A stretch of DNA of 64,000 bases from Caprella mutica. Lineage: Eukaryota > Arthropoda > Malacostraca > Amphipoda > Caprellidae. The first letter of the stretch is position 1, and the number at the start of each line of letters is the position of its first letter. Where the stretch lies: the NCBI GenBank assembly GCA_947561585.1, contig CANNZV010000121.1:186001-250000 (forward strand), in the 5' to 3' direction. Positions 9,897 through 23,100 of this stretch are shown here, one piece after another. The notes beneath the pieces are model-generated. The model did not search any database and was not told the DNA's origin. It was given only the letters and a program-made list of their open reading frames with translations. The position numbers and the translations under genes are program-made.

Positions 9897-12872
9897 TGAC
9901 TTTTTTCTCTGATAGTACATCATCACAGTGACTCTTTTCTCTGATAGTACATCATCACAGTGACTCTTTTCTCTGATAGTACATCATCACAGTGACTCTT
10001 TTCTCTGATAGTACATCATCACAGTGACTCTTTTCTCTGATAGTACATCATCACAGTGACTCTTTTCTGTGATAGTACATCATCACAGTGACTCTTTTCT
10101 GTGATAGTACATCATCACAGTGACTCTTTTCTCTGATAGTACATCATCATAGTGACTCTTTTCTCTGATAGTACATCATCACAGTGACTCTTTTCTCTGA
10201 TAGTACATCATCACAGTGACTCTTTTTCTTTGATAGTACATCATCACAGTGACTCTTTTCTCTGATAGTACATCATCACAGTGACTCTTTTCTCTGATAG
10301 TACATCATCACAGTGACTCTTCTCTGATAGTACATCATCACAGTGACTCTTTTCTCTGATAGTACATCATCACAGTGACTCTTTTCTCTGATAGTACATC
10401 ATCACAGTGACTCTTTTCTCTGATAGTACATCATCACAGTGACTCTTTTCTCTGATAGTACATCATCACAGTGACTCTTTTCTCTGATAGTACATCATCA
10501 CAGTGACTCTTTTCTCTGATAGGTACATCATCACAGTGACTCTTTTCTCTGATAGTACATCATCACAGTGACTCTTTTCTCTGATAGTACATCATCACAG
10601 TGACTCTTTTCTCTGATAGTACATCATCACAGTGACTCTTTTCTCTGATAGTACATCATCACAGTGACTCTTTTCTCTGACAGTACATCATCACAGTGAC
10701 TCTTTTCTCTGATAGTACATCATCACAGTGACTCTTTTCTCTGATAGTACATCATCATAGTGACTCTTTTCTCTGATAGTACATCATCACAGTGACTCTT
10801 TTCTCTGATAGTACATCATCACAGTGACTCTTTTCTCTGATAGTACATCATCATAGTGACTCTTTTCTCTGATAGTACATCATCACAGTGACTCTTTTCT
10901 CTGATAGTACATCATCATAGTGACTCTTTTCTCTGATAGTACATCATCACAGTGACTCTTTTCTCTGATAGTACATCATCACAGTGACTCTTTTCTCTGA
11001 TAGTACATCATCACAGTGACTCTTTTCTCTGATAGTACATCATCATAGTGACTCTTTTCTCTGATAGTACATCATCACAGTGACTCTTTTCTCTGATAGT
11101 ACATCATCACAGTGACTCTTTTCTCTGATAGTACATCATCATAGTGACTCTTTTCTCTGATAGTACATCATCACAGTGACTCTTTTCTCTGATGGTACAT
11201 CATCACAGTGACTCTTTTCTCTGATGGTACATCATCACAGTGACTCTTTTCTCTGATAGTACATCATCACAGTGACTCTTTTCTCTGATAGTACATCATC
11301 ACAGTGACTCTTTTCTCTGATAGTACATCATCACAGTGACTCTTTTCTCTGATAGTACATCATCACAGTGACTCTTTTCTCTGATGGTACATCATCACAG
11401 TGACTCTTTTCTCTGATAGTACATCATCACAGTGACTCTTTTCTCTGATAGTACATCATCACAGTGACTCTTTTCTCTGATAGTACATCATCACAGTGAC
11501 TCTTTTCTCTGATGGTACATCATCACAGTGACTCTTTTCTCTGATAGTACATCATCACAGTGACTCTTTTCTCTGATAGTACATCATCACAGTGACTTTT
11601 CTCTGATAGTACATCATCACAGTGACTCTTTTCTCTGATAGTACATCATCATAGTGACTCTTTTCTCTGATAGTACATCATCATAGTGACTCTTTTCTCT
11701 GATGGTACATCATCACAGTGACTCTTTTCTCTGATGGTACATCATCACAGTGACTCTTTTCTCTGATAGTACATCATCACAGTGACTCTTTTCTCTGATA
11801 GTACATCATCACAGTGACTCTTTTCTCTGATGGTACATCATCACAGTGACTCTTTTCTCTGATAGTACATCATCACAGTGACTCTTTTCTCTGATAGTAC
11901 ATCATCACAGTGACTCTTTTCTCTGATAGTACATCATCACAGTGACTCTTTTCTCTGATAGTACATCATCACAGTGACTCTTTTCTCTGATAGTACATCA
12001 TCATAGTGACTCTTTTCTCTGATAGTACATCATCACAGTGACTCTTTTCTCTGATGGTACATCATCACAGTGACTCTTTTCTCTGATAGTACATCATCAC
12101 AGTGACTCTTTTCTCTGATAGTACATCATCACAGTGACTCTTTTCTCTGATAGTACATCATCACAGTGACTCTTTTCTCTGATAGTACATCATCACAGTG
12201 ACTCTTTTCTCTGATGGTACATCATCACAGTGACTCTTTTCTCTGATAGTACATCATCACAGTGACTCTTTTCTCTGATGGTACATCATCACAGTGACTC
12301 TTTTCTCTGATAGTGCATCATCACAGTGACTCTTTTCTCTGATGGTACATCATCACAGTGACTCTTTTCTCTGATAGTACATCATCATAGTGACTCTTTT
12401 CTCTGATAGTACATCATCACAGTGACTCTTTTCTCTGATAGTACATCATCACAGTGACTCTTTTCTCTGATAGTACATCATCACAGTGACTCTTTTCTCT
12501 GATAGTACATCATCACAGTGACTCTTTTCTCTGATAGTACATCATCATAGTGACTCTTTTCTCTGATAGTACATCATCACAGTGACTCTTTTCTCTGATG
12601 GTACATCATCACAGTGACTCTTTTCTCTGATAGTACATCATCACAGTGACTCTTTTCTCTGATAGTACATCATCACAGTGACTCTTTTCTCTGATAGTAC
12701 ATCATCACAGTGACTCTTTTCTCTGATTGTACATCATCACAGTGACTCTTTTCTCTGATAGTACATCATCACAGTGACTCTTTTCTCTGATAGTACATCA
12801 TCACAGTGACTCTTTTCTCTGATAGTACATCATCACAGTGACTCTTTTCTCTGATAGTACATCATCACAGTG
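9897..12872. repeat. 32-bp minisatellite, about 93 units
   Basis: The unit is TCTCTGATAGTACATCATCA followed by CAGTGACTCTTT. Homogeneity is very high. The few recurring variants are CATCATAGTG for CATCACAGTG and GATGGTAC for GATAGTAC. One unit lacks two T bases (near 10321) and one has an extra G (near 10521). Stop codons occur in the array and no coding role is suggested. Confidence 0.97.
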
Positions 12873-13437
12873 ATTCTTTTCTCTGGTAGTATATTATCTT
12901 TCTCTGATAGTACATAATCTTTCTCTGATAGTACATTATCTTTCTCTGATAGTACATTATCTTTCTCTGATAGTACATTATCTTTCTCTGATAGTACATT
13001 ATCTGTCTCTGATAGTACGTTATTTGTCTCTGATAGTACATTATCTTTCTCTGATAGTACATTATCTTTCTCTGATAGTACATTATCTTTCTCTGATAGT
13101 ACATTATCTTTCTCTGATAGTACATTATCTTTCTCTGATAGTACATTATCTTTCTCTGATAGTACATTATCTTTCTCTGATAGTACATTATCTTTCTCTG
13201 ATAGTACATTATCTTTCTCTGATAGTACATTATCTTTCTCTGATAGTACATTATCTTTCTCTGATAGTACATTATCTTTCTCTGATAGTACATTATCTGT
13301 CTCTGATAGTACGTTATTTGTCTCTGATAGTACATTATCTTTCTCTGATAGTACATTATCTTTCTCTGATAGTACATTATCTTTCTCTGATAGTACATTA
13401 TCTTTCTCTGATAGTACATTATCTTTCTCTGATAGTA
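12873..13437. repeat. 21-bp minisatellite derived from the adjacent 32-bp array
   Basis: About 26 units of 21 bp contain TCTCTGATAGTACATTATCT, sharing the first 15 bases of the neighbouring 32-bp unit. A marker pair (ATCTGTCTCT then TACGTTATTTG) occurs at 13001 and again at 13295, exactly 14 units apart, showing a block duplication. Frames on both strands are open because 21 is a multiple of three, which is not evidence of translation. Confidence 0.96.
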
Positions 13438-14712
13438 CCTATCATTGAATATAGGGATGTTTATTTGGAAAATTGGTGCGAGAATCAGTCAATTTTTTTG
13501 AAATTCTTGACTGATTTTCATCAAATTTTTGGAGAAATCTCTAAGTTTATGCACCAACTGCAGACTGCAGTATCGATAGCTATGTGACTTCAGTTGGTTG
13601 TTGCAAATAAACATTTTTTCCATTATAAAAAAAAACATCGTTCAGCTCATTGTCCTTTGAAAGTTATTTGAATAATCACACATTCTACTATACTCTTTCA
13701 AATATAGTATTTATTATTTTATTTCAGTTCATTCCACAAAATGTCTACCTAATGAATTATATGTATTGTTACTTTATTAGTCTTGAGAAATGTATTTTTT
13801 TGGAATGTATACTTTAATTTATAAAAAAATGTACTGCATTATACTAATGGTATCGCTATTTTATTTAAGTACAGTAATAATATATACCCTATATATTCTG
13901 CAAACTATTTTTGTCTGTATAATGAATATGTATAGATAACTTCAAATCAATTTAATCAAATTACTAATACATCAACATTGTAGATCAATATAGTTAGTAT
14001 TATTCACTTTATTTTGATTGTCAAAAAAATAAACTGTACCTTTAGGGCAAAGCAACAAATACTAGATGCGAAATAAATAACTGAAGACAATTTCAGTTGG
14101 TTAAAAAGAAACTCAATAACATTTATATTTTCTTCAGGTATCAATTTCGCACCTGGTAACTGCTCCTTTACCCTACTTCCCATTCTATAATGTGAATATG
14201 TTTCCCCAGTTTAAATGTTGTTGCGTATGGACGCAGCTCTACCTTCTCACTGCACTCTGTGATGGATTTGGACCTCACTAGACTGAGACCTTGAGTGATT
14301 GTGTGGTGTGTGTAGTTGATGTGTGTGATTTGTGTGTGTATTTAGTGTGTAAGTGCACTACTTAGTGTGTATTTGGTGTGTAAGTGCACTACTTGGTGTA
14401 GCTTTTTTTGTGTGTGTACTTTGTGTGTTTTTGATTGTGCTTTTCTAAGTACTCGGGACATAGACTCTGTAAACCATTAGTAACTTATAAAATAGTTAAT
14501 GACTTTCATAACCATTAGTTGTGCTCCATTAGCCTAGCCCTACAGAGTCTCCTGAGACACACACATATGTCTCCGTGACTTTTTATAGTGTCAAATAGCC
14601 TCTTTTTGTAACAAAAATGCGTGCAAATAACTCGCAGCTACTCGCTACTAAATAGTAAATACTAAATAGAAATAAATATATCACCAATTTTATCATCCTA
14701 TTTATTATGGTC
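13438..14712. other. unique sequence with a GT-rich stretch
   Basis: No supported exon. From about 14300 to 14430 the sequence is rich in GTGTGT, with a tandem duplication of about 32 bp around AGTGTGTAAGTGCACTACTT. The remainder is AT-rich spacer. Confidence 0.5.
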
Positions 14713-16946
14713 TACTGGGACATAAGATGTAGAGGACATCAAATACTTTAGTTTGATGTAGAGGACATCAAATACTTTAGTTTGATGTAGAGGACATCAA
14801 ATACTTTAGTTTGATGTAGAGGACATTAAATACTTTAGTTTGATGTAGAGGACATCAAATACTTTAGTTTGATGTAGAGGACATCAAATACTTTAGTTTG
14901 ATGTAGAGGACATTAAATACTTTAGTTTGATGTAGAGGACATCAAATACTTTAGTTTGATGTAGAGGACATCAAATACTTTAGTTTGATGTAGAGGATAT
15001 CAAATACTTTAGTTTGATGTAGAGGACATTAAATACTTTAGTTTGATGTAGAGGACATCAAATACTTTAGTTTGATGTAGAGGGCATTAAATACTTTAGT
15101 TTGATGTAGAGGACATCAAATACTTTAGTTTGATGTAGAGGACATCAAATACTTTAGTTTGATGTAGAGGACATCAAATACTTTAGTTTGATGTAGAGGA
15201 CATCAAATACTTTAGTTTGATGTAGAGGACATCAAATACCTCAGTTTGATGTAGAGGACATCAAATACTTTAGTTTGATGTAGAGGACATCAAATAGTTT
15301 AGTTTGATGTAGAGGACATCAAATATTTTAGTTTGATGTAGAGGGCATCAAATACTTTAGTTTGATGTAGAGGTCATCAAATACTTTAGTTTGATGCAGA
15401 GGACATCAAATACTTTAGTTTGATGTAATGGACATCAAATACTTTAGTTTGATGTAGAGGATATCAAATACTTTAGTTTGAGGTAGAGGACATCAAATAC
15501 TTTAGTTTGATGTAGAGGACATCAAATACCTTAGTTTGATGTAGAGGACATCAAATACTTTAGTTTGACGTAGAGGACATCAAATACTTTAGTTTGATGT
15601 AGAGGACATCAAATACTTTAGTTTGATGTAGAGGACATCAAATACTTTAGTTTGATGTAGAGGACATCAAATACCTCAGTTTGATGTAGAGGACATCAAA
15701 TACTTTAGTTTGATGTAGAGGACATCAAATACCTCAGTTTGATGTAGAGGACATCAAATACCTCAGTTTGATGTAGAGGACATCAAATACCTCAGTTTGA
15801 TGTAGAGGACATCAAATACTTTAGTTTGATGTAGAGGACATCAAATACTTTAGTTTGATGTAGAGGACATCAAATACTTTAGTTTGATGTAGAGGACATC
15901 AAATACTTTAGTTTGATGTAGAGGACATCAAATACTTTAGTTTGATGTAGAGGACATCAAATACTTTAGTTTGATGTAGAGGACATCAAATACTTTAGTT
16001 TGATGTAGAGGACATCAAATACTTTCGTTTGATGTAGAGGACATCAAATACTTTAGTTTGATGAAGAGGACATCAAATACTTTAGTTTGATGTAGAGGAC
16101 ATCAAATGCTTTAGTTTGATGAAGAGGACATCAAATACTTTAGTTTGATGAAGAGGACATCAAATACTTTAGTTTGATGTAGAGGGCATCAAATACTTTA
16201 GTTTGATGTAGCATCAAATACCTTAGTTTGATGTAGAAGACATCAAATACTTTAGTTTGATGTAGAGGACATCAAATACTTTAGTTTGATGTAGAGGACA
16301 TCAAATACTTTAGTTTGATGAAGAGGACATCAAATACTTTAGTTTGATGTAGAGGGCATCAAATACTTTAGTTTGATGTAGCATCAAATACCTTAGTTTG
16401 ATGTAGAAGACATCAAATACTTTAGTTTGATGTAGAGGACATCAAATACTTTAGTTTGATGTAGAGGACATCAAATACTTTAGTTTGATGTAGAGGACAT
16501 CAAATACTTTAGTTTGATGTAGAGGACATCAAATACTTTAGTTTGATGTAGAGGGCATCAAATACTTTAGTTTGATGTAGCATCAAATACCTTAGTTTGA
16601 TGTAGAGGACATCAAATACTTTAGTTTGATGTAGAGGACATCAAATACTTTAGTTTGATGTAGAGGACATCAAATACCTCAGTTTGATGTAGAGGACATC
16701 AAATACTTTAGTTTGATGTAGAGGGCATCAAATACTTTAGTTTGATGTAGCATCAAATACCTTAGTTTGATGTAGAGGACATCAAATACTTTAGTTTGAT
16801 GTAGAGGACATCAAATACTTTAGTTTGATGTAGAGGACATCAAATACTTTAGTTTGATGTAGAGGACATCAAATACTTTAGTTTGATGTAGAGGACATTA
16901 AATACTTTAGTTTGATGTAGAGGACATCAAATACTTTAGTTTGATG
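14713..16946. repeat. 29-bp hairpin minisatellite, about 77 units
   Basis: Each unit contains TTTGATGT, the loop AGAGG, then ACATCAAA, giving an 8-bp stem and 5-base loop, followed by TACTTTAG. A shortened unit reading TTTGATGTAGCATCAAA, four bases shorter, keeps a 7-bp stem. It recurs at about 16202, 16372, 16571 and 16741, spaced 170, 199 and 170 bp, revealing higher-order units of six or seven repeats. There are no spacers, so this is not a CRISPR array. Confidence 0.97.
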
Positions 16947-17404
16947 GAAATACTACTTATTCATTACTGGGTTACCTATTCGTTTTTTCATTGGTTTTTT
17001 ATTTTAATAAATATAACCAAACATTTAATTCATCATTATTTTTTTTCTATTCTTTTTAGAATATTAATTCATTTTATTAATAATAACTTGTATCAATATG
17101 CATTTTTTTATCTACTAATTCAGTACTCAATTAATATATTTTCATAAATAAAGGTAATTTTCACTAATGCTCTTTTACTATTTTTCACTCGGTATATTTG
17201 TTGTGTCCGATAATTGGTATTTCACCCTAACATCTCGAGAATATTATTAGTAACTTGCTCTGTAGACTCGGAGAAGAATAGAGACAGTATCAAAAAAGTT
17301 CTCTTATACGAGATATGTTTGCAGTAGAGACATTGGGTCCCCTTTGAACTGTTGTAATTTGAGAATTTATTGCACGGGTCCAAACAGTTCATATAAACTG
17401 AATA
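16947..17404. other. AT-rich spacer between arrays
   Basis: No exon is supported. The phrase GTGTCCGATAATTGGTATTT near 17203 recurs with changes near 27597 and may be the end of an old repeat. GAACTGTTGTAATTTGAGAA near 17347 resembles part of the retroposon family. Confidence 0.5.
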
Positions 17405-18309
17405 TATGGTTATTGTAACGGTTGTTTGTTGTTGTAACTGTTGTTTGTTATTGTAACGGTTGTTTGTTATTGTAACTGTTGTTTGTTATTGTAACGGTTG
17501 TTTGTTGTTGTAACTGTTGTTTGTTGTTGTAACGGTTGTTTGTTGTTGTAACTGTTGTTTGTTATTGTAACGGTTGTTTGTTATTGTAACGGTTGTTTGT
17601 TATTGTAACTGTTGTTTGTTGTTGTAACTGTTGTTTGTTATTGTAACGGTTGTTTGTTATTGTAACGGTTGTTTGTTATTGTAACTGTTGTTTGTTATTG
17701 TAACGGTTGTTTGTTGTTGTAACTGTTGTTTGTTGTTGTAACGGTTGTTTGTTGTTGTAACTGTTGTTTGTTATTGTAACGGTTGTTTGTTGTTGTAACT
17801 GTTGTTTGTTATTGTAACGGTTGTTTGTTGTTGTAACTGTTGTTTGTTATTGTAACGGTTGTTTGTTGTTGTAACGGTTGTTTGTTGTTGTAACGGTTGT
17901 TTGTTATTGTAACGGTTGCTTGTTGTTGTAACTGTTGTTTGTTATTGTAACGGTTGTTTGTTATTGTAACAGTTGTTTGTTATTGTAACGGTTGTTTGTT
18001 ATTGTAACGGTTGTTTGTTATTATAACGGTTGTTTGTTATTGTAACGGTTGTTTGTTATTATAACGGTTGTTTGTTATTATAACGGTTGTTTGTTATTGT
18101 AACGGTTGTTTGTTATTGTAACGGTTGTTTGTTATTGTAACGGTTGTTTGTTATTGTAACGGTTGTTTGTTATTGTAACGGTTGTTTGTTATTGTAACGG
18201 TTGTTTGTTATTATAACGGTTGTTTGTTATTGTAACGGTTGTTTGTTATTGTAACGGTTGTTTGTTATTATAACGGTTGTTTGTTATTATAACGGTTGTT
18301 TGTTATTGT
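17405..18309. repeat. 19-bp minisatellite, about 47 units
   Basis: The unit is TTGTAACGGTTGTTTGTTA. Main variants are TAACTG for TAACGG and GTTGTTG for GTTATTG. TAACTG is frequent in the first half and nearly absent in the second, where TTATAACGG appears. TAAC(G/T)G matches the MYB-type site YAACKG, though this may be coincidence. Confidence 0.96.
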
Positions 18310-18773
18310 GAAAGTATTGCAAGTTTTGGACGTAAATAAAATATTTGTTACCATTTTCACAAATTTAATGAGAAACACAATATTACGTTTAAAAATTGAA
18401 TAAATTTTAAAAATATCTGAAAAATGCTCGGCCATTTTCAGTCAAAATACATCTTACTCACTAGAGCTCGCAATTAAATTAGATTGTAATTTATATTAGT
18501 AATCACACAGCCAAATAAAACAGAGAAAGTCGTTGTGTATTGGCAACCAAGCATTCTAGACTGAAATTAAGCGGGACTAGCTTTGCGAATTCCAATCAGT
18601 CTCTTGATGCGAGCACATGAGACTTGGAGTATTTCTTTTATTTTCTTGCCTTTAATTTATACTGCTCGGCTTTCAGAGATTTGGATCACTTTATAGAGTC
18701 TGGAACGTGAGGGAGAAAATTCCACAGAATGCACCCACTATAAACTGCATTGTGGAATGGAACTGTAGTTTAC
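18310..18773. other. unique sequence, no gene seen
   Basis: Unique sequence of moderate GC between two arrays. There is no clear exon, terminal inverted repeat or RNA gene. The end (TACAGTGTCTACAGGCTTC) already contains the motif of the following array. Confidence 0.5.
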
Positions 18774-19018
18774 AGTGTCTACAGGCTTCGTGATCTACAG
18801 GCTTCGTGATCTACAGGCTTTGTGATCTACAGGCTTCGTGATCTACAGGCTTCGTGATCTACAGGCTTCGTGATCTACAGGCTTCGTGATCTACAGGCTT
18901 CGTGATCTACAGGCTTCGTGATCTACAGGCTTCGTGATCTACAGGCTTCGTGATCTACAGGCTTCGTGATCTACAGGCTTCGTGATCTACAGGCTTCGTG
19001 ATCTACAGGCTTCGTGAT
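18774..19018. repeat. 16-bp minisatellite, about 15 units
   Basis: The unit is CTACAGGCTTCGTGAT, nearly invariant (one CTTTGTG variant). It runs directly into the 25-bp array, whose unit starts with the related CTACAGGCCTCATCAT. Confidence 0.95.
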
Positions 19019-21663
19019 CTACAATGTCTACAGGCCTCATCATCTACAGTGTCTACAGGCCTCATCATCTACAGTGTCTACAGGCCTCATCATCTACAGT
19101 GTCTACAGGCCTCATCATCTACAGTGTCTACAGGCCTCATCATCTACTGTGTCTACAGGCCTCATCATCTACTGTGTCTACAGGCCTCATCATCTACTGT
19201 GTCTACAGGCCTCGTCATCTACAGTGTCTACAGGCCTCATCATCTACAGTGTCTACAGGCCTCATCATCTACAGTGTCTACAGGCCTCATCATCTACAGT
19301 GTCTACAGGCCTCATCATCTACAGTGTCTACAGGCCTCATCATCTACTGTGTCTACAGGCCTCATCATCTACTGTGTCTACAGGCCTCATCATCTACTGT
19401 GTCTACAGGCCTCATCATCTACTGTGTCTACAGGCCTCATCATCTACTGTGTCTACAGGCCTCATCATCTACTGTGTCTACAGGCCTCGTCATCTACAGT
19501 GTCTACAGGCCTCATCATCTACAGTGTCTACAGGCCTCATCATCTACAGTGTCTACTGTCCTCATTATCTACAGTGTCTACTGTCCTCATTATCTACAGT
19601 GTCTACAGGCCTCATCATCTACTGTGTCTACAGGCCTCATCATCTACTGTGTCTACAGGCCTCATCATCTACAGTGTCTACAGGCCTCATTATCTACAGT
19701 GTCTACTGTCCTCATTATCTACAGTGTCTACTGTCCTCATTATCTACAGTGTCTACTGTCCTCATTATCTACAGTGTCTACAGGCCTCATCATCTACTGT
19801 GTCTACAGGCCTCATCATCTACTGTGTCTACAGGCCTCATCATCTACTGTGTCTACAGGCCTCATCATCTACTGTGTCTACAGGCCTCATCATCTACTGT
19901 GTCTACAGGCCTCATCATCTACTGTGTCTACAGGCCTCATCATCTACAGTGTCTACAGGCCTCATCATCTACAGTGTCTACTGTCCTCATTATCTACAGT
20001 GTCTACTGTCCTCATCATCTACATTGTCTACAGGCCTCATCATCTACTGTGTCTACAGGCCTCATCATCTACAGTGTCTACAGGCCTCATCATCTACAGT
20101 GTCTACTGTCCTCATTATCTACAGTGTCTACTGTCCTCATTATCTACAGTGTCTACTGTCCTCATTATCTACAGTGTCTACTGTCCTCATTATCTACAGT
20201 GTCTACAGGCCTCATTATCTACAGTGTCTACAGGCCTCATCATCTACAGTGTCTACAGGCCTCATCATCTACAGTGTCTACAGGCCTCATCATCTACAGT
20301 GTCTACAGGCCTCATCATCTACAGTGTCTACAGGCCTCATCATCTACTGTGTCTACAGGCCTCATCATCTACTGTGTCTACAGGCCTCATCATCTACTGT
20401 GTCTACAGGCCTCATCATCTACTGTGTCTACAGGCCTCGTCATCTACAGTGTCTACAGGCCTCATCATCTACAGTGTCTACAGGCCTCATCATCTACAGT
20501 GTCTACAGGCCTCATCATCTACAGTGTCTACAGGCCTCATCATCTACAGTGTCTACAGGCCTCATCATCTACTGTGTCTACAGGCCTCATCATCTACTGT
20601 GTCTACAGGCCTCATCATCTACTGTGTCTACAGGCCTCATCATCTACTGTGTCTACAGGCCTCATCATCTACTGTGTCTACAGGCCTCATCATCTACTGT
20701 GTCTACAGGCCTCGTCATCTACAGTGTCTACAGGCCTCATCATCTACAGTGACTACAGGCCTCATCATCTACAGTGTCTGCAGGCCTCATCACCTATAGT
20801 GTCTGCAGGCCTCATCATCTACAGTGTCTACAGGCCTCATCATCTATAGTGTCTACAGGCCTCATCATCTACAGTGTCTACAGGCCTCATCATCTACAGT
20901 GTCTACAGGCCTCATCATCTACAGTGTCTACATGCCTCATCATCTACAGTGTTTGCAGGCCTCATCATCTACAGTGTTTGCAGGCCTCATCATCTACAGT
21001 GTTTACAGGCCTCATCATCTACAATGTCTACATGCCTCATCATCTACAGTGTCTGCAGGCCTCATCATCTACAGTGTCTACAGGCCTCATCATCTACAGT
21101 GTCTACAGGCCTCTTCATCTACAGTGTCTACAGGCCTCATCATCTACAGGCCTCATCATCTACAGTGTCTACAGGCCTCATCATCTACAGGCCTCATCAT
21201 CTTCAGTGTCTACAGGCCTCATCATCTACAGTGTCTACAGGCCTCATCATCTACAGTGTCTACAGGCCTCATCATCTACAGTGTCTACAGGCTTCATCAT
21301 CTACAGTGTCTACAGGCCTCATCATCTACAGTGTCTACAGGCCTCATCATCTACAGTGTATACAGGCCTCATCATCTACAGTGTCTACAGGCCTCATCAT
21401 CTACAGTTTCTACAGGCTTCATCATCTGCAGTGTCTACAGGCCTCATCATCTACAGTTTCTACAGGCCTCATCATCTACAGTTTCTACAGGCCTCATCAT
21501 CTACAGTGTCTACAGGTCTCATCATCTGCAGTGTCTACAGGCCTCATCATCTACAGTGTCTACAGGCCTCATCATCTACAGTGTCTACAGGCCTCATCAT
21601 CTACAGTGTCTACAGGCCTCATCATCTACAGTGTCTACAGGCCTCATCATCTACAGTGTCTCT
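19019..21663. repeat. 25-bp minisatellite, about 106 units
   Basis: The unit is CTACAGGCCTCATCAT followed by CTACAGTGT. Variant classes CTACTGTGT, CTGTCCTCATTAT and CCTCGTCAT are clustered and repeated in blocks, showing higher-order duplication. The end near 21100-21200 has two units lacking the 9-bp insert. All three plus-strand frames are open for over 580 codons because a 25-bp unit cycles through the frames without a stop. This is not evidence for protein. Confidence 0.97.
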
Positions 21664-22054
21664 AGGCGTAATGATATACAGAAGACACTGTATAATACAC
21701 TGTTCACACAGTATACACAGTCTATACACCAAACAGTATGTAGCTACCTGTACTTCTGTCATCACCATAATTGTATATGGGTCACTCATCACTATTCTCT
21801 TTGGGTATGAAGTCATTCGTGCGTTAATGTTCATCATCACGAGACTCCTTTTGAGTCGGTCCTTCGTATGACTCTTCTCTCTACTGCTGTTATCAATAGG
21901 TAATCCATCGTCTGAACATGACGCTTATAACTGCACATCTCAAAAATGTTCATTTTCCATTGGGCGGGCTTTGAATTATTTGTGTTCTAATGAACTTTCG
22001 TAGGGTAATGTTTTAGACTTTAATTTCTGAAGATCACGCATGTAACTAAAAATT
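21664..22054. other. unique spacer
   Basis: Unique sequence between two arrays. The first 80 bases contain imperfect ACACTGTATA/CAGTATACA repeats. No coding exon is supported. Confidence 0.5.
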
Positions 22055-22756
22055 CTCGACTTATGAGTTATGACGTTATTGAAATTAATGAGCGACTTAT
22101 GAGTTATGACGTTATTGAAATTAATGAGGACTTACGAGTTATGACGTTATTGAAGTTAATAAGCGACTTATGAGTTATGACGTTATTGAAATTAATGAGC
22201 GTCTTATGAGTTATGACGTTATTGAAATTAATGAGCGACTTATGAGTTATGACGTTATTGAAATTAATGAGGACTTACGAGTTATGACGTTATTGAAGTT
22301 AATAAGCGACTTATGAGTTATGACGTTATTGAAATTAATGAGCGTCTTATGAGTTATGACGTTATTGAAATTAATGAGCGACTTATGAGTTATGACGTTA
22401 TTGAAATTAATGAGCGACTTATGAGTTATGACGTTATTGAAATTAATGAGCGACTTATGAGTTATGACGTTATTGAAATTAATGAGCGACTTATGAGATA
22501 TGACGTTATTGAAATTAATGAGCGACTTATGAGATATGACGTTACTGAAATTAAGGAGCGACTTATGAGTTATGACGTTATTGAAATTAATGAGCGACTT
22601 ATGAGATATGACGTTATTGAAATTAAGGAGCGACTTATGAGTTATGACGTTATTGGAATTAATGAGCGACTTATGAGTTATGACGTTATTGGTATTAATG
22701 AGCAAATTATGAGTTATGACGTTATTGGTATTAATGAGCAAATTATGAGTTATGAT
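22055..22756. repeat. 36-bp minisatellite, about 19 units
   Basis: The unit contains GACTTATGAGTTATGACGTT and ATTGAAATTAATGAGC. Because 36 is a multiple of three, frames are open on both strands (12-residue peptide repeats). A block with GAGGACTTACG then GAAGTTAATAAGC occurs near 22126 and again near 22269, so a four-unit segment was duplicated. ATGACGTTA resembles a CREB/ATF half site. Confidence 0.95.
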
Positions 22757-22940
22757 CTATTACATAATGTATATGCCTAATTATTTTTTTAGTGTTTCGA
22801 GTAAGCTTGTCTGGCATTGTTTACTTATTTTTAATTGTATTATATTTTACTCATTTTTAAACTATATTTATTCATCAAAGTTTCTTTAAGTCGACTGACA
22901 GTGTCTCTTTTAGCTGTGGCCGACACAGTTTAATGTATTA

Positions 22941-23100
22941 GGGCAAGTTACGAATTATCGGTCAGTTTCACATCTACGGTCATATAAGAAAAAAAAAAAC
23001 AATATAGTAATTAGTAGAAGCAGACGTTAAACCTTCTATTAAAATAAAAATATGTACCATTTCGAAAACATGGAACCGTCCGATAACTCGAAACTTTCCC
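22941..23100. mobile_element. MITE of the GGGTAAGTT family carrying a retroposon 3' tail
   Basis: The ends are GGGCAAGTTACGAATTATCG and CGATAACTCGAAACTTTCCC, flanked by TA. Inside, GAAGCAGACGTTAAACC followed by TATTAAAATAA matches the extreme 3' end of the retroposon family. This looks like a strongly 5'-truncated retroposon insertion in the MITE. Confidence 0.85.

Noticed and set aside
12865..13587. 184-codon minus and 187-codon plus frames
   Set aside because: Products of the 21-bp array on both strands.
14713..16946. CRISPR-like array of palindromic repeats
   Set aside because: Units are contiguous with no unique spacers, and the window is eukaryotic. It is a minisatellite with an internal dyad.
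18998..21871. Open frames of 584, 611, 591 and 365 codons in all three plus-strand phases
   Set aside because: The 25-bp unit has no stop in any phase and passes through all three frames. Simultaneous openness in three frames is expected from the repeat and there is no start or splice context.
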